DNA from: Clostridiaceae bacterium 14S0207
Lineage (GTDB): Bacteria > Bacillota > Clostridia > Clostridiales > Clostridiaceae
Direction: 5' to 3'
Assembly: GCA_003288255.1 (NCBI GenBank)
Contig: CP026600.1
Location: 1,488,001 to 1,552,000, forward strand
DNA: 64,000 bases
A model generated the notes under the pieces. It was not told the origin of the DNA and made no database searches. It saw nothing but the letters and a program-made list of their open reading frames with translations. Shown one piece after another: positions 37,621 through 47,750 of the stretch. Within the stretch, counting starts at the first letter, position 1; each line of letters begins with the position of its first letter. Both the position numbers and the translations under genes were made by a program.

Positions 37621-39285
37621 GTGAATATAAATAACTTTGAAATTTACATTAATGAAACTATTCTAGATAGGGGATATAATTACTATATTGATGGTAACAT
37701 AATTGAAACTTATAGTAGAAATGATAACGAATATATTTTTCAAATTCAAGGAAATCAAGAATATCAAGTTATAGTAAAAATAGATGATCAAGGAAAAATT
37801 ATTTATTCAGAATGTGATTGTCCCTATGATTTTGGCCCTATATGTAAACATCAAGTAGCAGCATACTTTGAACTACTTGAAATATCAAATAATAAATTAA
37901 CTTTGAAGAACCAAGTAACAAAATTGCCAGAAATCAATGAAGTATTAAACACACTCTCTAAAGAAAATTTAATTAAAATAATAATAGAACTAACTGAAAG
38001 TAATACAACTTTAAAAAATAATCTTATTCTTAGATATTCAAAAGGTACTAAGGAACAAGAACTAAAAAAATGTAAAATGTTTATAGAATCTATCGTAAGC
38101 AAATATACAAGTAGAGAAGGTTTTGTTTCATATAATGAAACTTATAACTTTGTAAATGAGATGCAAAATGTATTAGAAAAATCAAGAAATACTGATGATA
38201 TACTATTAGCTCTTGATATTGCCTTTTTACTTCTTAATGAGTCTATTGAAGCTTTTGAATATGCAGATGATTCTAATGGAAATATAGGTTGTTTAATATC
38301 ACAAACTATAGACTTAATAAAAGAACTATTAACAGATAATGTTAATTTAGATATAAAATTACGTGAAAATATATTTAATAAACTTATTAAAGAAAGTGAT
38401 AACAAAATTTTTGATGGATGGGAAGACTATAGTATTGATATCCTTAGCCTGTGTGTAAAATTTGCTGATGTTGAATGTCTAAGAAATAAACTTATAATGA
38501 AACTAAAACATAACTTAGCCCAAAATTCAAATAATGCTTATGAAAGATACAATAATGAACAAACCCTAACAATAATGTTTCAAGTAATAAATTTATATGG
38601 TACTAAAGAGGAATCCTTAGAATTTATAAAACAGAATTTAAAGTATTCATCTTTTAGGGAGTTACTTATAGATAAATTTATACAAGAAAAAAATTTTTAT
38701 AAAGTAATAGAATTAGCAATCGAAGGAGAACGTCAAGATAAACGACTTCAAGGATTAGTCCTAAAATGGAAAAAGATACGATATGAAGCCTATAAAAAAC
38801 TTTCTCTAAAAGAAGAACAGAAAATATTAGCAAAAGAACTTATTTTACAGGGGAATTTTGATTATTACAAAGAACTTAAAGAATTAATCACATATGATAA
38901 GACAATTTTTTATAATAATTTAAAACAAGAACTAAAAAATAATGAAGGATGGTATAACAAAAGTATTTATCTAAATCTTATAGTATATGAAAAAGACTTT
39001 GACGAAATAGCAGAGTTCGTTCGAGAAAATCCTCAATATATAGAACAATATGATGAAATATTACTAGAAAGGTCCAAAGATGAAGTAATTGAACTTTATA
39101 AAAAATATATAAAATTGAAAGCAGAGTTTTCATCTAATAGAAAAAACTATCAAGGAGTTTGTAGAATTCTTAGAAAATATAAAAAAATAGCGGGTAAAAA
39201 TAACTTTGAAACTATAGTAAATGAATTAATTGGGTTATACAGAAAAAGACCAGCTTTTTTAGATGAACTAAGTAAAATTAGATAG
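37621..39285 (+). CDS. SWIM zinc-finger protein
   Basis: 554 residues. The SWIM motif (CxCxnCxH: CDCPYDFGPICKH, about 68-80) near the N-terminus follows a beta-rich start (EIYINETILDRGYNYYIDGNI). The rest is helical and repetitive, probably TPR-like. SWIM proteins bind DNA or protein, and stand-alone members often lie beside SNF2 helicases; none is adjacent here. The start is a GTG eleven bases after a weak GTGAGA RBS; the gene is monocistronic and divergent from aspS2. Confidence 0.8.
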   Translation: MNINNFEIYINETILDRGYNYYIDGNIIETYSRNDNEYIFQIQGNQEYQVIVKIDDQGKIIYSECDCPYDFGPICKHQVAAYFELLEISNNKLTLKNQVTKLPEINEVLNTLSKENLIKIIIELTESNTTLKNNLILRYSKGTKEQELKKCKMFIESIVSKYTSREGFVSYNETYNFVNEMQNVLEKSRNTDDILLALDIAFLLLNESIEAFEYADDSNGNIGCLISQTIDLIKELLTDNVNLDIKLRENIFNKLIKESDNKIFDGWEDYSIDILSLCVKFADVECLRNKLIMKLKHNLAQNSNNAYERYNNEQTLTIMFQVINLYGTKEESLEFIKQNLKYSSFRELLIDKFIQEKNFYKVIELAIEGERQDKRLQGLVLKWKKIRYEAYKKLSLKEEQKILAKELILQGNFDYYKELKELITYDKTIFYNNLKQELKNNEGWYNKSIYLNLIVYEKDFDEIAEFVRENPQYIEQYDEILLERSKDEVIELYKKYIKLKAEFSSNRKNYQGVCRILRKYKKIAGKNNFETIVNELIGLYRKRPAFLDELSKIR

Positions 39286-39318
39286 ATTATATACAAAAGA
39301 AAATATAAATGATACAAG

Positions 39319-39370
39319 TTGGATAATGTGAGTTAATTTATTTTTATACAATATTTCGCACATTATCCAA
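39319..39370. repeat. Inverted repeat after the SWIM gene
   Basis: TTGGATAATGTG (39319-39330) with CACATTATCCAA (39359-39370), 28-base loop. It lies between convergent genes and could end either transcript, although no long T-run follows. Confidence 0.5.
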
Positions 39371-39510
39371 ATAATATCATGTATTTTACTATTATTTTTA
39401 AACCCTTTTAATTTCTTTTTACATCTTATAACTTTAGATATAAATTCAATTTTATTAATTAATATGAAAATATAACTGTAACTTCAATGTCAAAGAGAAA
39501 TTTTAAGATA

Positions 39511-40395
39511 TTATTTTATTCCAATTACACTTATAAACAGATCATCTTTTCTATCTTTTTCTAAGGTTGCTTTAAAAGTTACGCTTACGTTACATTCTAA
39601 CTTTTCATTGATTTTATTTAATACTTCATCTATATAACTTATCTTCATATCTTCAGGAACACATATAGAAACTAAGAATTTAGCATATGTAGTAAGTTCA
39701 GGATTTGGAATAAAGATCGAATCTATTGCTGTTTCTAATTTTTCTTGACCCATACCATAACCCATAGATATATATCCTAATCCCCCTTCTGAAAATACAT
39801 TATATAAGTCTTTTTTATTTATACGTATTGCTCCATTTGCCTCAAAGAACTTTATTAATTGTTGAATACAAAATAAAGGATATGACTCATAAAACTCCAC
39901 ACCTTTTTCATCTATGAGAGGAGCTTTAATACTGGCTGCTATCTTTTCTAGTTCTAGAGGAATTACAGTATCCATTACTCTTATTAGTCCATGTATTTCT
40001 TTTTTTAATCTTATTTGTTCAGTTTTATCTTGAAAAGTTGGTACTAAAACTACACCAATTAATAAGATCCCCTTTTTTCTAGCTGTTTTTGCTATTGATC
40101 TCATATTTCTAAAAGAATTTTCATCTTTTAAATCCCCTATAATAATAGCTATATCTAAATCCTTAAAAACTTCATCTAACTCTTCTATATTTTTTTTATC
40201 ATGTTTCTTATAAATTGTTAGATTTTTTATTAAACTTTCTTCTTTTATAAAAAATTTTATATAATATTTAAAAAAGCTACCATTTTTGATATTTATATAA
40301 TTATCTTTTTCAATTTTATGTTGTGCTATATTTTCTATAATTCTATTTGGGATTTCTCCACAAGACAAAATTTTAATATTAGCTAAATTTTTCAT
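39511..40395 (-). CDS. FtsZ/tubulin-like protein lacking the GTP-binding signature loop
   Basis: 294 residues from the ATG at 40395, which has GGAGTG six bases upstream; an in-frame ATG at 40455 has no RBS. The fold pattern follows FtsZ: ILSCGE at the start, IAKTARKKGILLIGVVLVPTFQDKTEQIRLKKEI like the FtsZ segment after the tubulin signature, DLYNVFSEGGLGYISMGYGMGQEKLETAIDSI, and the C-terminal strand DLFISVIGIK. But at the place of the GGGTGTG loop there is IIIGDLKDENSFRN, so GTP binding by the usual T4 loop is unlikely. The function is unknown. Remnants of sister copies occur at 24.7 and 32.2 kb. Confidence 0.75.
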   Translation of the reverse strand: MKNLANIKILSCGEIPNRIIENIAQHKIEKDNYINIKNGSFFKYYIKFFIKEESLIKNLTIYKKHDKKNIEELDEVFKDLDIAIIIGDLKDENSFRNMRSIAKTARKKGILLIGVVLVPTFQDKTEQIRLKKEIHGLIRVMDTVIPLELEKIAASIKAPLIDEKGVEFYESYPLFCIQQLIKFFEANGAIRINKKDLYNVFSEGGLGYISMGYGMGQEKLETAIDSIFIPNPELTTYAKFLVSICVPEDMKISYIDEVLNKINEKLECNVSVTFKATLEKDRKDDLFISVIGIK

Positions 40396-40554
40396 TTTCT
40401 CACTCCATAAATGTTGTTTTGTGTAATTGTAAAACTTAATATTTTTCCGCAACAAAAATCTCTTCTTAAATAACCTAACTTTATTATATATTTAATTTTG
40501 CTTATTTTCTATATAGTTTTTCCAAATTAATTCCAAAAAACTAAAAAAAGAAAA

Positions 40555-40593
40555 AGTATATTAGTTAAATAACAATTTTTCACTAATACACTT
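40555..40593 (-). terminator. Terminator of the GNAT pseudogene
   Basis: Stem AAGTATATTAGT (40555-40566) with ACTAATACACTT (40582-40593); the minus strand continues TTTTTCTTTTTTT. Confidence 0.75.
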
Positions 40594-40601
40594 ATTTAAA
40601 A

Positions 40602-40989
40602 TCATATAAAATAGCTAACAACAATTTCCTTAGACTTTATCTTAAATCCTAAACTTTCTGCTAATTTAATTGAATATGTATTTTTTTCATCTACTAAATA
40701 AATTGGTAAAACATTATTTTCAATACACCAATTTAATATGCCAGAGTATTAAGAGTTTTAAAAGATTTTACATATTTTTTAAAATCATTATATAAACTAG
40801 GAGATATAGAAAAAATGTTATTCCCTTTTAGATTAGTTATTATCAGTTTATATAAAAAATCATTGTTTAAGGGTATATCTCTTTGTATACATGGAAAAAC
40901 TGTTTTTTTGCTTTAATTTCTTTTTCAGATATACCTAAATAATTAAAATAATAATTATTTAATTTTCTATTGTAATCTACAGTTTCCAA
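40602..40989 (-). pseudogene. GNAT acetyltransferase remnant with two frameshifts
   Basis: Starts at a TTG (40987-40989) with an AGGAGG RBS: METVDYNRKLNNYYFNYLG. Frame is lost at an A7 run near 40912, resumes as TVFPCIQRDIPLNNDFLYKLI, is lost again near 40745 (one base missing in TATTAA), and resumes as WCIENNVLPIYLVDE, ending TYSIKLAESLGFKIKS, the usual GNAT end. The restored protein (about 129 residues) resembles a short GNAT domain. Confidence 0.7.
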
Positions 40990-41274
40990 GTATAATACCT
41001 CCTAAATAATTCTATTTGTATAATATTATATCTTATAATTTTCAGAAAAACATAAATATAAACTTTATAAAAATAAAAATTTTAAAAACATTATGTCGCA
41101 ATTAACAACTTTAAATTAATTTTTATATTAGAGTATCTTTCTATATATTTCTTAAAATTGAATAACTATTTATAATATATTGAGTACTTTTAAACTTTTT
41201 TTTCATTTAAATGATCTTCGCTTATCTTTTAATATGTTTTAATGAAAATATCTTCAATTTCCTTATTAAATAAG
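40990..41274. other. Gap without recognised gene
   Basis: 285 bases of AT-rich DNA between the GNAT pseudogene and the terminator of the surface protein gene. Nothing recognised. Confidence 0.5.
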
Positions 41275-41314
41275 AATGCCTATACATTCGATTTTACTCA
41301 AACATATAGGCATT
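41275..41314 (-). terminator. Terminator of the NEAT-LRR surface protein gene
   Basis: Stem AATGCCTATA (41275-41284) with TATAGGCATT (41305-41314), 20-base loop; 8 bases after the gene end on the minus strand. Confidence 0.75.
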
Positions 41315-41321
41315 TATTAAC

Positions 41322-44300
41322 TTATTTTTTTATTTTTTTTCTTAATGCAATTCCCAAACCAGATAAAATAGTTCCCATACTTGCTAAAATTCCTGTATTA
41401 ATAGGAAGTCCTGTCTGTGGTAATTTTTTATCCGTTGAAATTTTTTCATTATCTTTATTTTCATTAATATTATTATCTTTTATATCATATTTTAATAATG
41501 TTGATTTATCCAAAGATTTATTTACCAAGTCATTTTTTAAGTTAATTGTAGCTTGGATTTTTTCATTAGGTTTATTACTATCAAAAGTTACTAATTCTAC
41601 TTTTGAATTTATGTTTGGCAATTTAAATTCTACTACTTGTTTATTATTATCCTTTTTACTTTCAGTTTGTATTTCAGGTGATGCCATTAACTCTGTTCTA
41701 TCCTTAAAAATTTCCGTAACATCTACTTGTTTTCCATCTACAAATACTTTTGAATTAAAAGCATACTTACCTGTTAGTTCCATTCTAACTATAACATCTT
41801 TCTCCTTTGTTACAGTTACATCTGTTTTTATTTCAAGATTTTCTTTTATAAGTTTTTCTTGTTCTTTGTTTTTACATTTTATTGTAGATTGTACACTTTT
41901 GTAGTTTCCTGATTTTAAGTTTTTGTTTTCTACTACTTTTAATATCTTAGCATCAATATCTTTATCTTCTTTTATATTATCTTTATTATCGTCTTTTATA
42001 TTGTCTTTATTATCTTCTTTATTGTCATTTTTTCCTTTGGTTTTTGTTCTGGTTTTAAGTCTGGTTTTTCTTTTGGCTTTGATTGTTCAGGATTTACATT
42101 TGGGTTTTGATCTTTTAATGTACTCTCTGAATTTACCAATCTAAATGATACTCTAGCATTTCCCATTGGTACTACATTCATTCTCATCATTACTTCTGTA
42201 TTTTCGCTTTCTACTCCAAATGTAAATTTTCCAATTCTCTCATTTATTTTCTTTTCAGCTTCTACTTCTTTTCCACCTACTTCTATTGTTACATTCTTGA
42301 TCCAATCCATTCTATTTAGTGTTACTGTGAAATATTTTTTACCACCTTTTTCTGTGTATTTAATTATTTTATTTACATATTGTCCCGCCATTGATAGTTC
42401 ATTTGATTTCTCTTTTAATGTTTCTATTTTTATATCCTTTTCTTGTTGTTTTTCTAAATTAGGTTTTGTACTAATTAAAGATGCATCATTACTAGCTTTC
42501 GCATATGCTACATCTCTAAGCACATATACATCCATACTATATGATCTTGCAGAAACTAGTTTTACTATTCTATATTCATCTCCACTTTTCATGTTTTTAT
42601 CTTCTACTATTTCTGGAATATCTATTCTATCTTCACATATAATTTCTTTTAAAGTCATATACTCTCCATTAGAATTCTTCTTTTGTATTAATGTTTTTAC
42701 AGTAGGCTCACATGAATTTTTATGCATCAATTCTAGTATTTCATTTTTTTTAAACTCCTTTTTATATTCATCCAGTGTAGTAGCTGTCTTTCCATTGGGA
42801 TGAATCATCTTCCAAACTATCATATCCATTCCAGATAAATTTTGTGTCCATGTTATTTTTCCATTCTTTGCACTTAATTGCATATTCATATATGTTTTTT
42901 GAGGATATGCCCAAGTACTCTTCTTTCCCTTAAACTCCTTTGGAACTTCTGGTATATCTTTTAATCTATTCATTATGAATTCAATATTTCTAAGTTTAGG
43001 TGCTTTATAAAATACGTCTAATGGTATGGATTTTACCAAGTTGTCATTTATTTGAAATACTTCTAAATTAGGAAGCTTTGTATATACTTCCTGTGGAATT
43101 TCTTCTATATAATTAGAACTTAAATTTAACTGTTTTAATTCCTTCAATTTAGTTATTTCTTGTGGAATATTAATAATATCATTTTTTGAAGCATTAAAAG
43201 TTCTTAGCATGTCTATATTAAAAACTTCTTTTGGAATTTCCTTTAGATTACAATTTTCCATTGATACATATTCAAGTTTTTTTAACTTATTTAATGTACT
43301 AAAATCAGCCTTTTTTAATGGGTTATCTGATATGACTAAAGATTTTAAATTAACCAATTTATCAAATATATCACTTGGAATTTCTTCTATCTTGTTTTGA
43401 TTTAATTGAAGTTCCTTTAAATTCGTTAACTTATCAAATATACCCTTAGGTAATTCTTTGATTTTGTTACCATTCAAATAAAGAACTTCTAAGTTCGTTA
43501 AATTATCAAATATTCCTTCTGGCAACTTGTCTATGTGGTTTCCTATCAAATACAATCTTTTAATACTACTTCCAAGATTCTTTAAAAGAGATATATCCTT
43601 TATTCCTTTTACAGAAATATCTAATTCTTCTTTTATTGAAGCTATTTCACCTTCTGTGATAATTCCATTTCCATCTCTATCTACACCAGCATCTATTAAT
43701 GCTTTAGTAAGATTTTTATTGTAATCAATTACATTCTTATCCCTTTCAAATCCATTCCAACCCTTTTTATATTCCTTATTGAATACTATCTTAGCCTTTT
43801 TATATTTTGAAAAATCACTAATATCCTTTTTTACTCCACCCATTGGACCTGCAAGTACACACGCCATGTAATCATCTTCCAACTCTGAAATTTCTATTTC
43901 ATAAGTTTTATATAGATATTTTCCATCTTCATTAGCCTTTCCATACCACTTTCCTATGCTTTCTTTAAATATGTTATTAGATCCAATACGATAATCTAGA
44001 ACTCCATCGGCAAAACAAGTATTTAACATAGTTATTTTTTTCTTACCATTTTTAACTTCTAATTTTACATTTTTATCAAAAAAGTTTCCTAGCATAGAAC
44101 TAGCTTCTGGATTTTCTAAATGATATGCTTCAAATCCTATTGTATATATTCCATCTTCCATAGATTTTTTATTTAAATTTTGTTTTTCTTTAGTATCTCC
44201 TTTTTGTAATTTTTTTACTTTATTTTCATCTTTTTTAACTTCTTGATTATTTGTTTTATTATATTTAGTATTATTACTATTTATTAGGATCACTCTAAAT

Positions 44301-44851
44301 GCAACTCTACTATTTCCCATTGGTTTAACATTCATATGCATTAAAATTTTAGAATTTAAATCTTTTACTTCAAACTTTATTTTTCCTTCTTCTTTTCCTT
44401 TGCCATCATCATTTTTTTTCTTTTTCTTTTCTATTATATCTACTTTCTTTTCTTTATCACCATCTACAGAGACAGTTATATTATTCATCCAATCCAAACT
44501 ATCTATTGTTAAAACTAAATAGTGCTTTCCATCATTAACTTCATGTTCAACTTTTTTTATATATCCTCCTGCCATAGAAACAGCATCTGATTTCTCTTGT
44601 AATACTTTTACTTTTATTTCATCAATTTTATTATTACATTTTTTTATACTCTCATTTACGCTTAAATTGGTAAATTTATAAGTTCCATTTTTAATCGACT
44701 GATCTATATCTTTACATATAGCTTTTGCCTCTATTTGAGATATATTTTTGTTAAGGGGATTAGCATGTACCATCATAGGTACTCCCCCTACAATGATTAT
44801 TGCTGTAGTTGCGACGCCTACTCCCTTATTTATCTTCTTTATCATATTCAT
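41322..44851 (-). pseudogene. NEAT-LRR-NEAT surface protein with LPQTG anchor, split by a frameshift
   Basis: The first 951 codons (44851 to 41996): signal peptide (1-31), NEAT domain 1 (about 75-195, MAGGYIKKVEH), NEAT domain 2 (about 236-375, SSMLGNFFDKNVKLEVKNGKK), an EF-hand-like DRDGNGIITEGE, about nine leucine-rich repeats (about 410-650), and NEAT domain 3 (about 810-915, SMAGQYVNKI). The frame breaks at an A6 run (42028-42033). One more A restores a fourth NEAT-like region and a cell-wall anchor (LPQTG at about 1143, a hydrophobic segment, then RKKIKK), ending at 41322. The architecture resembles Bacillus IlsA, a haem/ferritin-binding surface protein. A promoter with two Fur boxes precedes it. 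Type is called pseudogene because of the frameshift, although the 951-residue secreted form could be made. Confidence 0.85.
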
Positions 44852-44887
44852 ATATATTTTACCTCCGACTCCAATTTATATATATAA

Positions 44888-44944
44888 ATTATACAACAAT
44901 TGAAAATGATATTCAATTACATTTTGTATTGATTATCATTTTCT
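44888..44944 (-). promoter_or_regulatory. Promoter with two Fur boxes for the NEAT-LRR gene
   Basis: Minus strand TTGAAT (44911-44916), 17-base spacer, TATAAT (44888-44893). Fur box 1, TTGAAAATGATATTCAA (44900-44916), covers the spacer and -35; Fur box 2 (44926-44944) matches GATAATGATAATCATTATC at about 15 of 19. Iron repression is expected. An RBS (GGAGG) lies ten bases before the ATG. Confidence 0.8.
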
Positions 44945-45324
44945 TTCATTTTTTTATCATTATAACGTTACTTTTCTAATTTTCACTGTATAAATTATAT
45001 TTTCATTACATCATAGGTAAATAGCATTATATAGCTGGTAAATTCTATTATTATCATATTTTATACATAAAAATAACCCTCACTATTAGTAAGAGTCATT
45101 TTTATAAATTTAATTCATATAAAATTTCTATATATCATAGTACTTAATTACTACATTTTAGTAAATTATTTTTCTCTTCTGCTATTACTTTCTTATCAAG
45201 TCTTTCAAGTAATATTGTAACTTCCCCTATTGAAACTTCGCATTTTGGATCAATTGTTTTCCATCTATTGTGATTAATAGATAGGCTTTTTTATCAATTT
45301 ATAAATAATATCTAAAAACAATTA
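44945..45324. other. Gap with hairpin and a gene remnant
   Basis: A hairpin with three mismatches (45069-45102) that may end the minus-strand transcript of the ABC-permease operon, and a short decayed frame (45144-45290). Nothing else is recognised. Confidence 0.5.
45144..45290 (-). pseudogene. Short C-terminal gene remnant
   Basis: A minus-strand frame reads INHNRWKTIDPKCEVSIGEVTILLERLDKKVIAEEKNNLL and then stops. It resembles the final part of an SLH-like or wall-protein domain, but no start or RBS remains. Weak. Confidence 0.3.
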
Positions 45325-46464
45325 TTACAATACTATATCTATTTTCTTTTCTTTTTTGTGTTTAATACTTACTAATGTAACACCTATTATAGTAAGAATT
45401 ATGATTATAATTAGCTCTTTATACTTAGGTTGAAATAATCCTATAAAGCTGTGTAATACTTTAGATTTTGTTATATATATTAAAATTGCTGAGATAGGTA
45501 CTAAAACTCCTATAAGAAGAATATAATTTGAAATACATCTTGATATATAACAAGTTATTAATGTAACTATTTCTCCAAGAATATATAGTACTATTACTGT
45601 TAATATTATATATTGTATAAAAGTTACATCAAACCAAAATAAAGAATCTAAAAAGGAATTTATATTTGAATTATAAAATATGCTTACTGTATAAGGACGA
45701 GTACTATATAGAAAAAACAACATACCCAGTTGTATTGTTATAATTATAGGTGTTGCTATAAGTGCAGCTTTGATTTTGTCTTTATATAATCTTCGTCCTC
45801 TTTTAGATGTATATTGTAAGGATTCTAATGCTACTCTTTTATCCCTTGTAAAAATAGGTGCTATCATAAATATTATTGATATTAATACAGCTACAGAGGT
45901 TTCTTTAATGATATTATCATAATTTTCAAAAACAAGTGCTGGTAATATGCTGTTTTGTGATTTATTTTTTTTAATTTCATTTATTCTGTTTTTATATTTT
46001 GGGGTAAGTAATTCATCATGATTATTTTTATTTTTAAAAATTTCTATATATCTATCTATTACTTGTAATTCCCAAAATACATTAACATTATCTTTAAAGA
46101 AAATATCATCATTTAAACTTTGTACTGCTTCATTTGATCCATCGTTTTTCTTGTCAAAACTATTATAATCTTTTATATTAAGTTCCTTGGCTTTTTTATT
46201 GTTTTTAAGATAATTATTTGCTTCCATTAGCCTATCTTTTTTCATATTATAAAGATATTTAATATCCTTATCTTCAAGATTGTTTCCCTTTTCATCAATC
46301 ATCTTTACTGATAATCTGTACTCATCAAGCTGTGGCCTTCCATTTGGAAAAACATCCATAGAGGTTTTTATAACTAAAGAATATATGGCCACATTTATTA
46401 ATAATACGACTAATATGCTTTTAATATTAAATATTTTTTTAAGTTCATTTATTAAAATTCTCAT
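45325..46464 (-). CDS. ABC-2 type transporter permease
   Basis: 379 residues. One N-terminal membrane segment, a large extracytoplasmic loop (about 35-195, Lys/Asp/Asn-rich) and five further membrane segments (from about 195). This is the layout of ABC-2 permeases of exporters such as lantibiotic-immunity and bacitracin types. It is the last gene of an operon that starts with an ECF sigma factor. Start ATG has GGAGG upstream. Confidence 0.8.
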   Translation of the reverse strand: MRILINELKKIFNIKSILVVLLINVAIYSLVIKTSMDVFPNGRPQLDEYRLSVKMIDEKGNNLEDKDIKYLYNMKKDRLMEANNYLKNNKKAKELNIKDYNSFDKKNDGSNEAVQSLNDDIFFKDNVNVFWELQVIDRYIEIFKNKNNHDELLTPKYKNRINEIKKNKSQNSILPALVFENYDNIIKETSVAVLISIIFMIAPIFTRDKRVALESLQYTSKRGRRLYKDKIKAALIATPIIITIQLGMLFFLYSTRPYTVSIFYNSNINSFLDSLFWFDVTFIQYIILTVIVLYILGEIVTLITCYISRCISNYILLIGVLVPISAILIYITKSKVLHSFIGLFQPKYKELIIIIILTIIGVTLVSIKHKKEKKIDIVL

Positions 46465-46473
46465 ATTTTCCTC

Positions 46474-47747
46474 CTAATTTAAAGCTTCTTTTTTAAATTT
46501 TTTTACACTCAATATCCCAGTAATTATTAATAATCCTCCCCATATTAAGACAGTTATCAGTTCATAACATTTATAAGTTGTAAATATATCACCGTGCATA
46601 AACCAAAAATTGGGATGCATTGTTAAAAAAAATGGGTTGAAATTTGAATAGATAATAAAATTGCTATTTTTAGGCACAAATGTTGATAATACTACTGTGA
46701 AGGATCCTAATATAAAAAATATAAAAAATCCAATATAAGTGTTTTTTGTTATTCTAGCTATTAAAAAAGTTATACCTGCAAAAAGCATCTGTATTCCATA
46801 TACTAAAATTATAAATAAAATTAAATATTGTCTCATATTTATTGGAAACCAACTCATAAAAGGAGTTCCCATGTCGCGTTCCCAATTAAAATAGCTACTT
46901 ATTGGTATTTTCCAAAGTCCCTCATAACTAAATATAGAAAAATATATTATAAGAGTTGTACCAAGTATAATTGTTGTTACCAAGCATATACATATTAAAC
47001 CTGCTAACATTTTATCCTTCACTAGATTTCTTCCTCTTTTAGTGCAATATACAATTAAACTCGTATTATTATCAAATTCATAATTTACTATAAATAATAT
47101 AATTAAACATCCTAATATAGCAATTTCAAAAATAACATTTTTTAAAATATCTTTAAATAAAAAGAATGCATTTCATAAAGTTGTCCTTTAAAAAATAAAT
47201 TTCTATGTTCTCCATTAATCTTTATGTTATCTAGCCTTTTCTGAAATTTTTTATAATTACTTCTAATTGTTTTAGCCGCCTCTCCAAATATTTTATAAGA
47301 TTTTATTTGATATTCAGCTATTTCCTTCATACTTATTTTTTTATAATCCATATCATTTTGCTCTATAGAATAATAATAATTTTCTAATATACAAGTCTCC
47401 TTAATTTTCTGCTGTTCTTGTACATTATATTGTTGTGATATATCTAACTTTGTGTTTTCATAAAAATCTGCTACATTTTTATAAATTTTTCCTTCCTTTT
47501 TATTGATTATCTTCTTTACTTCATTTAAATTTTCTTCATAATAATTTTTAAAATTTTTAATCATTTTTTCATCTATTTTATAACCTACTTTTTTAACTAT
47601 TGTATTTAAAACTTTTAAATCTTCTCTATAACAAAATTTTTCACTCATGATAAATAAATTAAATAATATAAATAGTACAGTTAGTCCAATTACAATTGGT
47701 GATTTAACTATCTTTTTTATTTCATTTTCTATTATCTCCATAAGCAA
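46474..47747 (-). pseudogene. ABC-2 type permease, frameshifted
   Basis: 201 codons from 47747 (MLMEIIENEIKKIVKSPIVIGLTVLFILFNL, a membrane segment and a large loop) stop at YLKIF near 47142. One extra T in the T5 run just before restores SFLFKDILKNVIFEIAILGC, which continues in the other frame through TKRGRNLVKDKMLAGL to the stop at 46474. Restored length is about 425 residues, a match in layout to the permease just downstream. One missing base in a T-run breaks it: mutation or sequencing error. Confidence 0.8.
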
Positions 47748-47750
47748 TCA

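Noticed and set aside
41242-41904. Long plus-strand frame (220 codons) opposite the NEAT-LRR tail
   Set aside because: It is hydrophobic and Ser/Phe-rich as expected for the reverse of a Lys/Glu-rich coding strand; the opposite strand encodes the LPQTG anchor.
42297-42803. Plus-strand frame of 168 codons
   Set aside because: Shadow of the NEAT-LRR gene, no RBS and no plausible protein pattern.
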